Assembly: GCA_020205615.1 (NCBI GenBank)
Contig: CM035166.1
Location: forward strand, 78,640,679 to 78,704,678
Source: Panax quinquefolius
Lineage: Eukaryota; Streptophyta; Magnoliopsida; Apiales; Araliaceae
Reading direction: 5' to 3'
Length of the DNA: 64,000 nt
Part shown: piece after piece, positions 12,466-23,180 of the stretch
Position numbering within the stretch: position 1 is the first letter of the stretch
Layout of the letters: each line of letters starts with the position of its first letter
The notes under the pieces: model-generated
Database searches by the model: none
Seen by the model: only the letters and a program-made list of their open reading frames with translations
What the model was told of the DNA's origin: nothing
Translations under genes and position numbers: made by a program

Positions 12466-14994
12466 TGTGACGCCCCCAAAATAGGTATACATCACCCATT
12501 ATGAGTCGCCAAATACATGGTACAAAAACAAATACAACTTCAGTAATACAATTGTCGTGCAAAATACGACAACACATATACTGTGAGTTTAAATATAAAT
12601 ATTGTCTTCTAGACAATATCCACACTCAAATTAGTCCTCATTACAATTATTCATACACTATTTTACAGAAATAGTGAGAACTGCTAAAACATCTTTCTAG
12701 AACCATCACTCCATACCCCGACTAGATCCTCGCTATGTTCTCATACGAAAGAAAAATAGAACAAAAAGGAAAAAAAAGTGAGCTCAACTAGCCCAAGAAA
12801 GAATATTATGACTAAGATAATATACAACAAATTATCATTAGTCTTCAACAGGAATAACTCGATAAAATATAATAGACAACAAGTTTTAGATCAACAACTA
12901 CAATGAAACAAAGAATCCATTAGAAGAGTCAAGTAGAGAAAGAATTCTACTATCTTCTAAGATTTAAAAATCCATCATCAATATTTTATCCCTGTAACAT
13001 CAATCAATACACATCTTTAATCAAATATTCATCTTTCACTACTACGGCCAAAGATATTCATTTCAGTATCACCAGGTTGGTCATGTTCATCTCAACACAT
13101 GTTCATCTTTACACTAGTAGAAGATATTCATCAGTAATCAAAGATATTCATCAAAGAAATCATTCATCATTCATCTTTACTACACAGCCAAAGATATTCA
13201 AGAATATCATAATTTAGGACCGAGGATGATGAAAAATATTTTAAAGGAGCGAATCCAGTGAAACAAAATAACAAATATTAGAGATTCGTATTACAATTTA
13301 TCCATGATCAATAATACTCCATAATAACCAATTTTGAAGCAAAATTCAAGAATAAAGATCAAAACATGGATACAATCAAAGATAGTAACCATAATAGACA
13401 TCTTGGATAAAAATGAGAAAATTTTATTTTTCGGTGAATAATGTCGTATTCGTGAATAATGCCGTATACGTGAATAGTGTCGTAAACGTGAATAGTAACC
13501 CCGACACAAAAAGTTCCAAATTTGATAAAAAGTTCATACCAACATTTCGGTATAATGATATTGAAGAAAATATCATTTTAAGAAGAATATAGCACCCCTT
13601 ACCTCAAAATATCAATACTTCTGATCGGAATATCAGTATAAGGCTGAAGGAAACTTGCACTGATAAATAGAAACTCACAAAGTATCTAAATACTCACAAA
13701 ATACACTCAATAATCTAGAGAGAGAAAGAGAGAAAACTTGTTTCTGGTTTGATTTTCAATTCTAACTTAGCCCTCTATTTATAGGAAAATATTTACACGC
13801 TAAAGCAGACTTGACTCAAGCACCATGATGCTTTTTACTCGCTACTATTCCACCCACCAAAAATCAGCCATCTTCCCCAACAACCAAAAGTGGGGCCCAC
13901 TCATTTCTAGAATTTTCCACCAAAATTATTTATAAACCTAATTTCCTAATCAGTCACCTCTTAAAATTCATAACAAATCATTCGTTCATTTTTAACGGTT
14001 CAAAATTTATGGACATATACTCAACTTATATATGTATAACATATCCAAAAATTGCAACGATCCAACGATCGGATTAAAAATTATAACTCCTGCAATATAT
14101 CTCAAAAACCACTGGTTTAATTTTTAATACCTCTAATTCGACAAAATGCTGATAAAACACCTCAACATTAACTCCTTCATTTTTTACCACAATAAATATA
14201 TCCAACATTTATATCCACATAAAATAAATATTTCCTTATCATATGAATCAATAATTAATTATTCACAAATAATATTACAGAATCACATTTATGACAACCA
14301 AAGTAGTAGTTCAGAAAGAGGGGCTTTCAGATAAGGATTTCTCTCTTCTTGGTAGCGCAATTAGGTGACCAAATCTCTCCTTGACAGAACTTTCTAGACA
14401 TTTCCAATAATTCTATCTAATAATATTATTCCAAATAATATGAATTATTGATCTGAAAATGGAAAATATTGTGCAATGACAATTATTGAAACAACAATAA
14501 TATAAAATATCAACGCAGCAATTATTGAACCAATAAAATAAAATATTGAACAATAATTACTATAACAATTATTGAGTAGTGCCTTCTTACGTAAGAATCA
14601 ATAATTCAACAATACTATGCAAAATCGTGTGCTACTGTGAAACCATTCGTATCACTGTATTTTAACCACCGGGTATTCCAACAGTGTTAACGGTAATAAT
14701 TACGCTGTTATTTATAAAACTCAAATTTGTCATTTTCTTCATCCGACAGTTATCCGTTATGGGGCCCACAAATAGTGCATGCCACAGCAAATACGAATAT
14801 TCCCGACGAAAAGAATATTCCACGACCTAACGAATATTCCATAACAACAATGAATATTATATAACCACTTGCTTATTTTGAAAATTTGCACATTTCACCC
14901 ACAACCAAAGTATTATATCAAATTAATACCTTATTATTCACAATAATAAATAAAAGAAATTTGATTTTATTTATTAAAAAGTCGGGGTCTTACA
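12466..14994 (-). repeat. E4 3' LTR (family A, 2.53 kb)
   Basis: TGTGACGCCCCC to GGGGTCTTACA. It carries a hairpin array at 13025-13200 with several damaged units, a GTGAATAGT block at 13435-13500 and a donor-like AGGTAAG around 13599-13605. The partner LTR lacks that donor. Confidence 0.88.
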
Positions 14995-15010
14995 ACCTCC
15001 CATCCTTATG
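14995..15010 (-). other. E4 polypurine tract
   Basis: On the minus strand ATAAGGATGGGAGGT runs directly into the 3' LTR start TGTAAGACCCC. This is the usual plus-strand primer position for this group. Confidence 0.7.
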
Positions 15011-15221
15011 AAATTTCATCCTCGAAATTGACGTACGTACCTGGTATTTTGAAAAGGTGAGGATACCTCGCTTTCATTTCTGATTCTGACTCTCAGGTCA
15101 TTTCTTCAATAGCATGGTTTCTCCACAAAACCTTAACTTGTGGTATAACCTTCGTGCGTAGGACATACTCTTTCCTATCCAAGATCTTAACAGTACCTCC
15201 TCTCGACGTTAAATCTTCTAT

Positions 15222-15440
15222 CTATATCTCGTCTGGTTCTAACGCAATAATATGATTCGGGTCGTCCACATATTTACGTAACATCGATACGTGAAAAACG
15301 TTATGAACACGCGACATACTTAGCGTTAAGGCAAGTCTATAGGCCACAGTTCCTATTCGATCGAGGATTTCAACTAAATCGAAGGCTTGAGCTTTCTTCT
15401 CTTCATCGACTCTTACTTCTAGAATAACGCATTCTTGCAC
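15222..15440 (-). pseudogene. E4 integrase C-terminal fragment
   Basis: Readable protein blocks are EILDRIGTVAYRLAL, SRVHNVFHVSMLRKYV and DPNHIIALEPDEI. These are the standard integrase C-terminal/GPY-type region just before the chromodomain in Tekay-like elements. The upstream part of the same open frame (to about 15566) is not integrase: it is RNase H-region sequence read out of frame. So the two were joined by an internal deletion that removed the integrase catalytic core. Confidence 0.8.
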
Positions 15441-15559
15441 CTTCTTCTTCGTATTCATCAGCTTCGGGTCTATAGCTTGAGCAACTTTAACTTTATCGTC
15501 GGTTCTAATCGTATATTTACTATCTTCGTGTAGGTTCGTATATTCGCACTTGTAAACGC

Positions 15560-15700
15560 ATACCATCTCCTGCTCAACCCGTCAGCTACCACGTTCGCTT
15601 TTCCCACGATGGTATTGAATGGTATAATCGTAATCTTCAACAGCTCGAGCCAACGTCTTTGGCGCATGTTACGTTCATTTTGGGTGACGAAAATATTTTA
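15560..15700 (-). pseudogene. E4 RNase H end fragment
   Basis: The blocks MRQRRWLELLK and GKANVVADGLSRR, in neighbouring frames, mark the end of the RNase H domain of Ty3/gypsy pol. A 1-2 base shift separates them. Everything between this and the protease stub (RT) is missing. Confidence 0.75.
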
Positions 15701-15849
15701 GGGTTTAAGAAATGGGTTTTGTACTGGGGTCAATACAAAATTTGATTTTACGCTCTAGGGTAGGCTAAGAAGTCTTTAAGAATACTTCAGGAAATTTATT
15801 AATAATAGAAATATCATTCAAAACTGTGACTCTCATCCAAGACTTGGAT

Positions 15850-16011
15850 AGCACATGTAATGAAGGTTTCTCCTAACGGAATTTCAACCAATAAGTCAAA
15901 ATCTAACTTCTTCGGAGTCAGATTTAAACGTTGAGCACAAGCAAGAGAGATAAAAGAATGGGTAGAACCGATATCTAATAAGGTATAGACTTCGTAAAAA
16001 TTTATAATTAA
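15850..16011 (-). pseudogene. E4 protease stub (DIG instead of DTG)
   Basis: Minus-strand reading gives LLDIGSTHSFISL followed by an AQRLNLT block. The active-site triad position (15967-15975) reads Asp-Ile-Gly. E1 has Asp-Thr-Gly at the same place. The ACC to ATC change is one C-to-T step. An aspartic protease needs Thr or Ser there, so this copy is probably inactive. Confidence 0.75.
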
Positions 16012-17267
16012 CTAACCCGTGTTAACTTCGTTCGGGTCACTCGCTTTTTGAGAAATCACGAAAAACGCTCTTCCTGAAACCACCGACTTCGTTTTGTCCG
16101 TATCCTCCTTTGGTGCCACCGTCCCAACTGGACTTGATTTTGCTACAGGACAAAATCGAGCTATGTGACCGTCTTTTCCACAACTAAAACATTTCTTGGA
16201 AATCTTTGAACAGTTTGGACTTATATGTCCCTCCTCTCCACATCTGTAGCATCTAACTGACGGTCGTTCTCCTCCCCTAGAATTTGTTTCTGGTGCTGGT
16301 GTTGTTGCCGACGTCTTCCCGTCATCGTTAAATCTTCTCTTCTTGAAATTTCCACTTGAATCATTTCTTCTATTATCTTGGCCATGATTACCACCGAAGT
16401 GGTTACCATTTCTGGCATGATAATTTCCTCCACGATGGTTATCATTGTTTGATGACCATTGTTGCCAATTTGTGATGATTATTATCGTGTTGTTGCTCGT
16501 TATCCTTCGGTTGGGCTGACTCATTATCGCACTCCACTAACTAAGCCCTATTCATAACATCTGAATATAAACAAAGTTTGTGAGAAATGAGGTATTGACG
16601 TATTTCGGATTTCAAACCTCGCAGAAACATTCGCGTTATTCTCTCCTCATTATCAACCAAATGGGATGCAAATCGGGATAACTCCAAAAAACTTAGCTTC
16701 GTACTGCGACACGTTCATATTGTTTTGCTCCAGCTTGATGAACTCAACCTCCTTCATGTGACGAATACTTTCGGGAAAGTACTTGTCGTTGAACAATTCT
16801 TGGAACTTCTCCCAAGACATCTTCAGTGCGGCAGATTGAGTATGCTTTACAGATTCCCACCAGTAATCTGCCTCTCCTCACAACATGAAGGTGGCAAAGG
16901 GAACCTTTTGCTCCTCGGAACATCCCAAGATATCAAATATCTTGGTGATCTGCTTTATCCACGTCTCTGCCATAAGTGGTTCTGGATTTCCCAAAAACTC
17001 CGGTGGTCCCAGCTCTTTGAACTGCTTAGCGGTGACCGACCGTGGGTTGCCATTGTTTCCACCTGTATTTTGAATAGGAACCGCTTTTGCCTACTGTTGC
17101 ATGAATTGCATAAAGCCTCTAAACATCCCATCGTTCATCATTTGATCGGTGTTGTTGTTTACCTGAGGATTATTGCCATCCTGATGCACATTATCCTGGG
17201 TATTGATCGTTGGTGACTCAACGGTCTCATGTACTTCATTGCTTATCACAACATTCTCAGATGCCAT
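16012..17267 (-). pseudogene. E4 gag, two stops and frameshifts
   Basis: The start ATG is at 17267, after an acceptor-like GGCAG. The order is an N-terminus like that of E2 (MASENV), then the Retrotrans_gag domain, a basic linker, and two intact zinc knuckles ([14 protein letters not shown] and CFSCGKDGHIARFC) within the open stretch 16012-16524. Stops: TAG at 17091-17093, where relatives suggest Gln, and TGA at 16878-16880, just before GEADYWW, where Arg is plausible. Both fit C-to-T changes. A small insertion near 16690 shifts the frame between QYEAKF and LSRF. Confidence 0.82.
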
Positions 17268-17439
17268 TTTCAAACGCTGCCGCAAAATAAGGGTTAATTG
17301 ATATATCACATATTATCCCTATACTCTGACCGACCAATTAAATACCAAATAAACTTAGTAAGGTCATACTAGCGAAGGAATTCCCCGTCTCTCCCCTCTT
17401 AGTTCATGTCTCACATCTCAGCCAGGGATCATATCCCTA

Positions 17440-17452
17440 AATTCTGAAACCA
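17440..17452 (-). other. E4 primer binding site (degenerate)
   Basis: Minus strand TGGTTTCAGAAT, a decayed TGGTATCAGAGC, two bases from the LTR end. Confidence 0.6.
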
Positions 17453-17454
17453 AC

Positions 17455-19937
17455 TGTGACGCCCCCAAAATAGGTATACATCACCTATTATGAGTCATCA
17501 AATACATGGTACAAAAACAAATACAACTTCAGTAATACAATTGTCGTGCAAAATATGACAACACATATACTGTGAGTTTAAATACAAATATTGTCTTCTA
17601 GACAATATCCACACTCAAATTAGTCCTCATTACAATTATTCATACACTATTTTACAAAAATAGTGAGGACTGCTAAAACATCTTTCTAGAACCATCACTC
17701 CATACCCCGACTAGATCCTGCTATGTTCTCACCTCCTGAGAAGAAAAATGGAACAAAAAGGAAAAGGGTGAGCTCAACTAGCCCAGTAAAGAATATTATG
17801 ACTAAGATAATATACAACAAATTATCATTAGCCTTCAACAGGGCATAATTTGATAAAATATAATAGACAACAAGTTTTAGATCAACAACTGCAGCTGAAA
17901 CAGCAATCCATTATAAGAGTCAAGTAGAGAAAGAATTCTACTATCTTCTAAGATTTAAAAGTCCATCATCAATATTTTTATCCCTGTAACATCAATCAAT
18001 ACACATCTTTAATCAAATATTCATCTTTGCACTACGGGCCAAAGATATTCATTTGTATCACCAGTTGGTTATGTTCATCTTAACACCTATTCATCTTTGC
18101 ACTACGGGCCAAAGATATTCATCATTTAATCATTCATCTTTGCACTACAGGCCAAAGATATTCAGTAATATCATCATTTAGGACTGAGGATGATGAAAAA
18201 TATTTTAAAGGAACGAATCTAGTGAAACAAAATAACAAATATTAGAGCTTCGTATTACAGTTTATCCAAGATCAATAATACTCCATAATAACCAATTTTG
18301 AAGCAAAATTCAAGAATAAAGATCAAAACATGGATACAATCAAAGATAGTAACCATAATAGACATCTTGGACAAAAAGGAGAAAATTTCATTTTTCTGTG
18401 AATAGTGTCGTATTTGTGAATAGTGCCGTATACGTGAATAATACCGTATACGTGAATAGTAACCTCGACACAAAAAGTTCCAAATTTAATAAAAAGTTCA
18501 TACCAACATTTCGTTATAATGATATTGAAGAAAATATCATTTTAGGAAGAATATTTTAGGAAAATATCAGTACTTCTGATCGAAATATAGGTATAAGGCT
18601 GAAGGAAACTTGCACTAATGAATAGAAACTCACAAAGTATCTAAATACTCACAAAATACACTCAATAATCTAGAGAGAGAAAGAGAGAAAACATGTTTCT
18701 AGTGTGATTTTCAATTCTAACTTAGCCCTCTATTTATAGGAAATGTTAGCACGCCGAAGCAAACTTGACCTGCTACCTGATGGCTTTACCTGCTACTAAT
18801 TCTAAATCAGCCATCTTCCCCAACAACCAAAAGTGGGGCCCACCTATTTCTAGAATTTTCTACCAAAATCATTTATAAACCTAATTTCTGAATCAGTCAC
18901 CTCTTAAAATTCATAAGAAATCATTCGTTCATTTTTAACAATTCAAAATTTGTGGACATATACTCAACTTATATATGTATAACATATCCAAAATTTACAA
19001 CGATCAAACGGTCGGATTAAAAATTATAACTCCTTCAATATATCTCAAAAACCACTGGTTTGATTTTTAATACCTCCAATCCGACAAAATACTGATAAAA
19101 CACCTCAACATTAACTCCTTCATTTTTAACCACAATAAATATATCCAATATTTATATCCACATAAAATAAATATTTCCTTATCATATGAATCAATAATTA
19201 ATTATTCACAAATAATATTACAGAATCACATTTATGACAACCGGCCGTTTCTCAGAAAGAGGGCTTTCAATAAGGATTTCTCCTTCACTGGCGCGCAATT
19301 AGGTGACCAAACCTCTCCTTGATAGAACTTTCTAGACATTGCCAATAATGTTATCTAATAATATTATTCCAAATAATATGAATTATTGATCTGATATTGG
19401 GAAATATTATGCAAAGAACAATTATTGAAACAACAATAATATAAAATATCAACGCAACAATTATTGAACCAATAAAATAAAATATCGAAGCAAGTAATTA
19501 TGTAATAATTATTGAGTAGTGCCTTCTTACGTAAGAATCAATAATTCAACAATATTGTGCAAAACCAGGTGTACTCTTGTGTGAAACCATGCGATATCGT
19601 ATTTTAACCACCGGGTATTCCAACAACGTTAACGGTAACAATTACGCTGTTATTTATAAAACTCAAATTTATCATTTTCTTCATCCAAGCACAATTATCC
19701 GTTATGGGGCCCCACAATAGGCTGTGGCCATTACATAAATATTTCCCGACAGAAAGAATACTCCACGACCAAACGAATATTCCCCGACAACAATGAATAT
19801 TATATAACCACTTGCTTATTTTGAAAATTTGCACATTTCACCCACAACCAAAGTATTATATCAAATTAATACCTTATTATTCACAATAATAAATAAAGGA
19901 AATTTGATTTTATTTATTAAAAAGTTGGGGTCTTATT
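17455..19937 (-). repeat. E4 5' LTR (family A, 2.48 kb)
   Basis: It starts TGTGACGCCCCC. The TATAAATA box is at 18731-18738 on the minus strand. The hairpin array is at 18015-18165 and the GTGAATAGT block around 18400-18465. The donor-like stretch present in the 3' LTR is replaced here (around 18540-18565) by a short duplication. The last bases read TCTTATT rather than TCTTACA. Confidence 0.85.
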
Positions 19938-20311
19938 AAAGCACTCTCATCAACAACAACGTAGACATTATACTTTACCCACCGGGTATTCTAATAGTGT
20001 TAACAGTAACGATTACGTCATTATTTATAAAAACTCAAATTTGTTGTTTTCTTCATCCGATAGTTATCCGTTATGGGGCCCACAAATGGCTGCGCCGTCG
20101 TACGAATATTCCCCGACAGAAAAAATATTCCACGACCAAACGAATATTCCCCGATAACAATGAATATTTTATAACCACTTGTGTATTTTGAAAAAAAAAT
20201 TAAATTCATATATCACCCTTAACTTTAACCTTTTATCAATTTAACCATTTACTGAATAGTAATTATAAAAAAAATTGAATACTTTTATTTCATAAAATTC
20301 AGGGTCTTACA
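19938..20311 (-). repeat. E3 3' LTR, second part
   Basis: From about 19970 on it matches the end of the partner LTR (24985-25290), including the CCGGGTATTCTAA block and the final GGGTCTTACA. The first 30 bases after E4 are scrambled relative to the partner. Confidence 0.75.
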
Positions 20312-20818
20312 ATCTCCCCTCCTTATAAAATTTCGTCCCCAAAATTTACGTACCTGGTATTTCGAAGAGTTGAGAATACCTTGTTTTCATTTCAGATTCT
20401 ATCTCTCCGGTCATCATGATTTCTCCATTGCGCATCTCCCGTGATAACTTTATTTAGGTTCCTCACTTGTTGGGAAGTCATGACAACCGCTATCCCTCGA
20501 ATTACTCGGCTTTGACTTGTCTGGGGCAACATTTGGCGTCATCACTACCGTTGGAATATACTTTTCTATAGGACATATTCCTCCCTCAACTGCCTCGTCG
20601 TACTCCTGATTCATGATCTGAATCATCAATCTTTGATCCATATCGAATTCAGGTTGACCGCTCTGTACAGGGTAATTCAAAACTCGATGTTGGGTTCTCC
20701 CAATTGCTGTCCAAAAAGAGAAATTCTTATCATCTATTTTAGCCTTCTTAGATCAGACATCTCTTTCCACAATATCAACGCGTCGTGCGGCTTTTGCCCA
20801 TGCATCACTTATTCTCAC
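20312..20818 (-). pseudogene. E3 relic: ORF0 C-terminus and gag C-terminus
   Basis: On the minus strand the ORF0 reading resumes after the break at 20819. It includes a block (LNYPVQSGQ...DQRLMIQIM) that aligns by eye with the E6 ORF0 C-terminus (MGYPIQFET...DRKTMFRVI). This runs into gag sequence just past the zinc knuckles (PDKSK, then AVVMTSQQVRN after a one-base shift). So ORF0 and the gag tail were fused by deletion of the capsid and most of the nucleocapsid. The remaining bases to 20312 are the pol 3' end and a polypurine tract (ATAAGGAGGGGAGAT). Confidence 0.6.
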
Positions 20819-21229
20819 TCATTCAGTTTTTTCTACGTTCAGCTTAGATTTCAGCTTTATCATCTTATACTCTGACAAAGAATGCTTCTGTTCAAACATC
20901 ACATATCGGGTAACACGAGCTTGAATCGTTGCATCCTTTTGCTCCACGACCGCCTGTCGTTCTTCAGCCTGCTCTTCTAACTCATGAATACGATTTTGCA
21001 ATTCTACATTTTGATCATAAAATACCTCTAATAAATTCTCCTCATGTGCTTCTTCTTCCTCACTCTCAGCTGCTACCTCTGCGACTAGCTCGGGTGCAAC
21101 TATTAATTCTTCCCTTACCACAAGGATATCTCTAATTCCTTCCTTGCCTAACATCACATTATCATGATTGTTGATTAGAGGTATCCCCCCAGTCTCATTC
21201 ACTCCATTGTTAACATTCTCAGCTGCCAT
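20819..21229 (-). CDS. E3 ORF0: acidic coiled-coil protein, truncated
   Basis: The start is taken at ATG 21229 (MAAENV), directly after the acceptor-like GGTAG at 21239. An earlier in-frame TTG is not needed. The order is an N-terminus with RDI..V, an acidic run (SEEEEAHEE, about residues 60-70), then EVFYDQNVEL and a heptad-rich stretch ([28 protein letters not shown]) expected to form a coiled coil. The frame ends at 20819. E8 continues in the same register there, so this is a truncation. I do not recognise a named family and no enzyme motif is visible. The same protein is found in E8 and E6. It is probably the element's own accessory protein. Confidence 0.6.
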   Translation of the reverse strand: MAAENVNNGVNETGGIPLINNHDNVMLGKEGIRDILVVREELIVAPELVAEVAAESEEEEAHEENLLEVFYDQNVELQNRIHELEEQAEERQAVVEQKDATIQARVTRYVMFEQKHSLSEYKMIKLKSKLNVEKTE

Positions 21230-21403
21230 TCTCAAATACTACCATAAAACAAGGGTTAATTAAACAAATTATCGTATCACATAATATCCGCATATTATGA
21301 CCGACCAACAATTAAGCTTAGGTAGGACACACTAGCGAAGAATTTACTCATCTCTCCCCTCCTAGTTATATTCCCCGATCTCCGCCAGAGACCATATCCC
21401 TAA

Positions 21404-21415
21404 GCTCTGATACCA
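21404..21415 (-). other. E3 primer binding site
   Basis: Minus strand TGGTATCAGAGC, a perfect initiator tRNA-Met type site, two bases from the 5' LTR. Confidence 0.9.
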
Positions 21416-22520
21416 AATTTGACAACCCCAAAATAGATCCATTTCACCCAACCTATTCTGAGTCGCCAAATACATGGTACAGAAAATAACTATAACTTTA
21501 TTACAACAATTGTCGTGCAAAATACAACAACACATATGCTGTGAGTTTGGATACAAATATATACCAACTGTGACTCTCATCCCAACCTTGGATAGCACAT
21601 CACAATGACACCTTACATAAAGGTATAGTCAAAAACTATTTTAGAAATTAAAATCTTTGGAAAATGATCAAGAAAACCTTCGTACATGGGAGGCCATGCG
21701 TCTAGATTATGATAGATATCATATGGCCACAGAATTATCCTTGGTTGACCCAATAGACCCCAAAGAAAAATGAGAAGATTACTATCATATTCTTTCCAAT
21801 GGTGAGTCTTCTCTTGACATATCATTATCTCCACTGTCTCTAATTGATAGTTATACTTCAACTCAACACCAAGATTATATAGGTAGTGCTAGTAGATATA
21901 CTCAGCAAGTGGATGAGCACAACCTTGTCTTATGATGACACGAAGTTGTATGTATTTAGACATCTTGTATGATAGTGACAAAACACCCTTCCAACGTTGG
22001 GTTCGTCTCACCCTATTTGATTCACCAAATATAACTACTAAATGATGACCACCGCTCTATTCCCCTGTTACCCTCGCTCGACCCAGCTACACTCTTATTA
22101 CCTAAAAGGAATTGTGAAACAGAAGGGTGAGCACAACTAGCCCAGTAAAGAATATCATGACTAAAGATAATTAAATTATCAATAGCCTTCATCAGTAATA
22201 AATCAGAGATGTAGAACATATGGTAGATGATAAAAATTTTCAACCATAGTTAAATGAATGAGCAATCCATTAGAAGAGTCAAATAGACCATAAAGTCTAT
22301 TATCTTCTGCATGTTAAAAATTCATCAACAATGTTTTATCCCTGTAACATCAATCAACAGTTCTGATCCACAATCATATGAATAACTCATAATTATAATT
22401 GTGGTTCTAAATTCCTCTTCTCATCCAGGACGAAGATAATTTTCATAACGTGTCTTTACCTGAAACATCAAAGATCATGGTTTACCAAATCACATTTCCT
22501 GTTCATAATCATACTGATAA

Positions 22521-22743
22521 ATTCATCTTTGCACTACGGGCCAAAGATATTCGTCAATAGTTCATCTTTGCACTACTGGCCAAAGATATTCAACAACAGG
22601 TCATCTTTGCACTACGGGCCAAAGATATTCATCAACAATTCATCTTTGCACTACAGGCCAAAGATATTCCTCAACAATTCATATTTGCACTACAGGCCAA
22701 ATATATTCATCAACAGTTCATATTTGCACTACAGGCCAAATAT
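22521..22743 (-). repeat. Hairpin array in E3 5' LTR with paired arm changes
   Basis: Six tandem units of about 37-40 bp. Units one to four have arms ATCTTTG/CAAAGAT. The last two (22681-22704 and 22720-22743) have ATATTTG/CAAATAT, a change in both arms that keeps the stem. The loop stays CACTACRGGC. The array is downstream of the donor-like site in the RNA. Confidence 0.8.
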
Positions 22744-23097
22744 ATTAATATCTCAAAGAAATATATAATCATTTCAAAATTTATATAAACAATAATTATA
22801 ACCATGTTAATCAATTCATCTTTACACTTAAGCTAAATATATTCAATTATAAATTCAATGGTCATGATCATAACAGTTAACAATTCATCTTTGCACTACT
22901 GGCCTAAGAGAACCCATAGTCACGATCATACCAATAATCTACCCATCTTTACACTCAAGTGAAAGAAAAATTCAACATTAGGGTTATAAAAATGTTATAT
23001 ATGATAATAAAAACAATATGATCAACAACTGCATTTAATTTCAAGAGTAAGATTCATAAATCAACGGTAATTTGGTCAGAAAAAGACACCAATTTTG

Positions 23098-23180
23098 TCG
23101 TGAATAGTAACTCGTGAATAGTAACTCATGAATAATAACTCGTGAATAGTAACTCATGAATAGTAACTCGTGAATAGTAA
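23098..23180 (-). repeat. GTGAATAGT tandem block
   Basis: About six units of the form CGTGAATAGTAACT or CATGAATAGTAACT, 14 bp each. The number and spacer sequence differ between LTR copies. Confidence 0.8.

Larger units (their letters stand above)
12466..19937 (-). mobile_element. E4: gag-carrying, pol-deleted LTR element nested in E3
   Basis: It has two family A LTRs (12466-14994 and 17455-19937) and an internal part of 2.46 kb. In minus-strand order this holds gag, a protease stub, the end of RNase H, the integrase C-terminus and a polypurine tract. The reverse transcriptase and integrase core are absent. The left flank is ATGTG (12461-12465). The right junction reads TCTTATTAAAGC instead of TCTTACA plus ATGTG, so the duplication cannot be confirmed and the junction looks locally scrambled. 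Confidence 0.85.

Noticed and set aside
19930..19945. A target duplication for E4
   Set aside because: The left flank ATGTG has no match at the right junction (TTAAAGCAC); the junction is scrambled, so none is claimed.
20633..21135. Plus-strand frames opposite ORF0 and gag
   Set aside because: They are shadows of the minus-strand frames, with no motif of their own.
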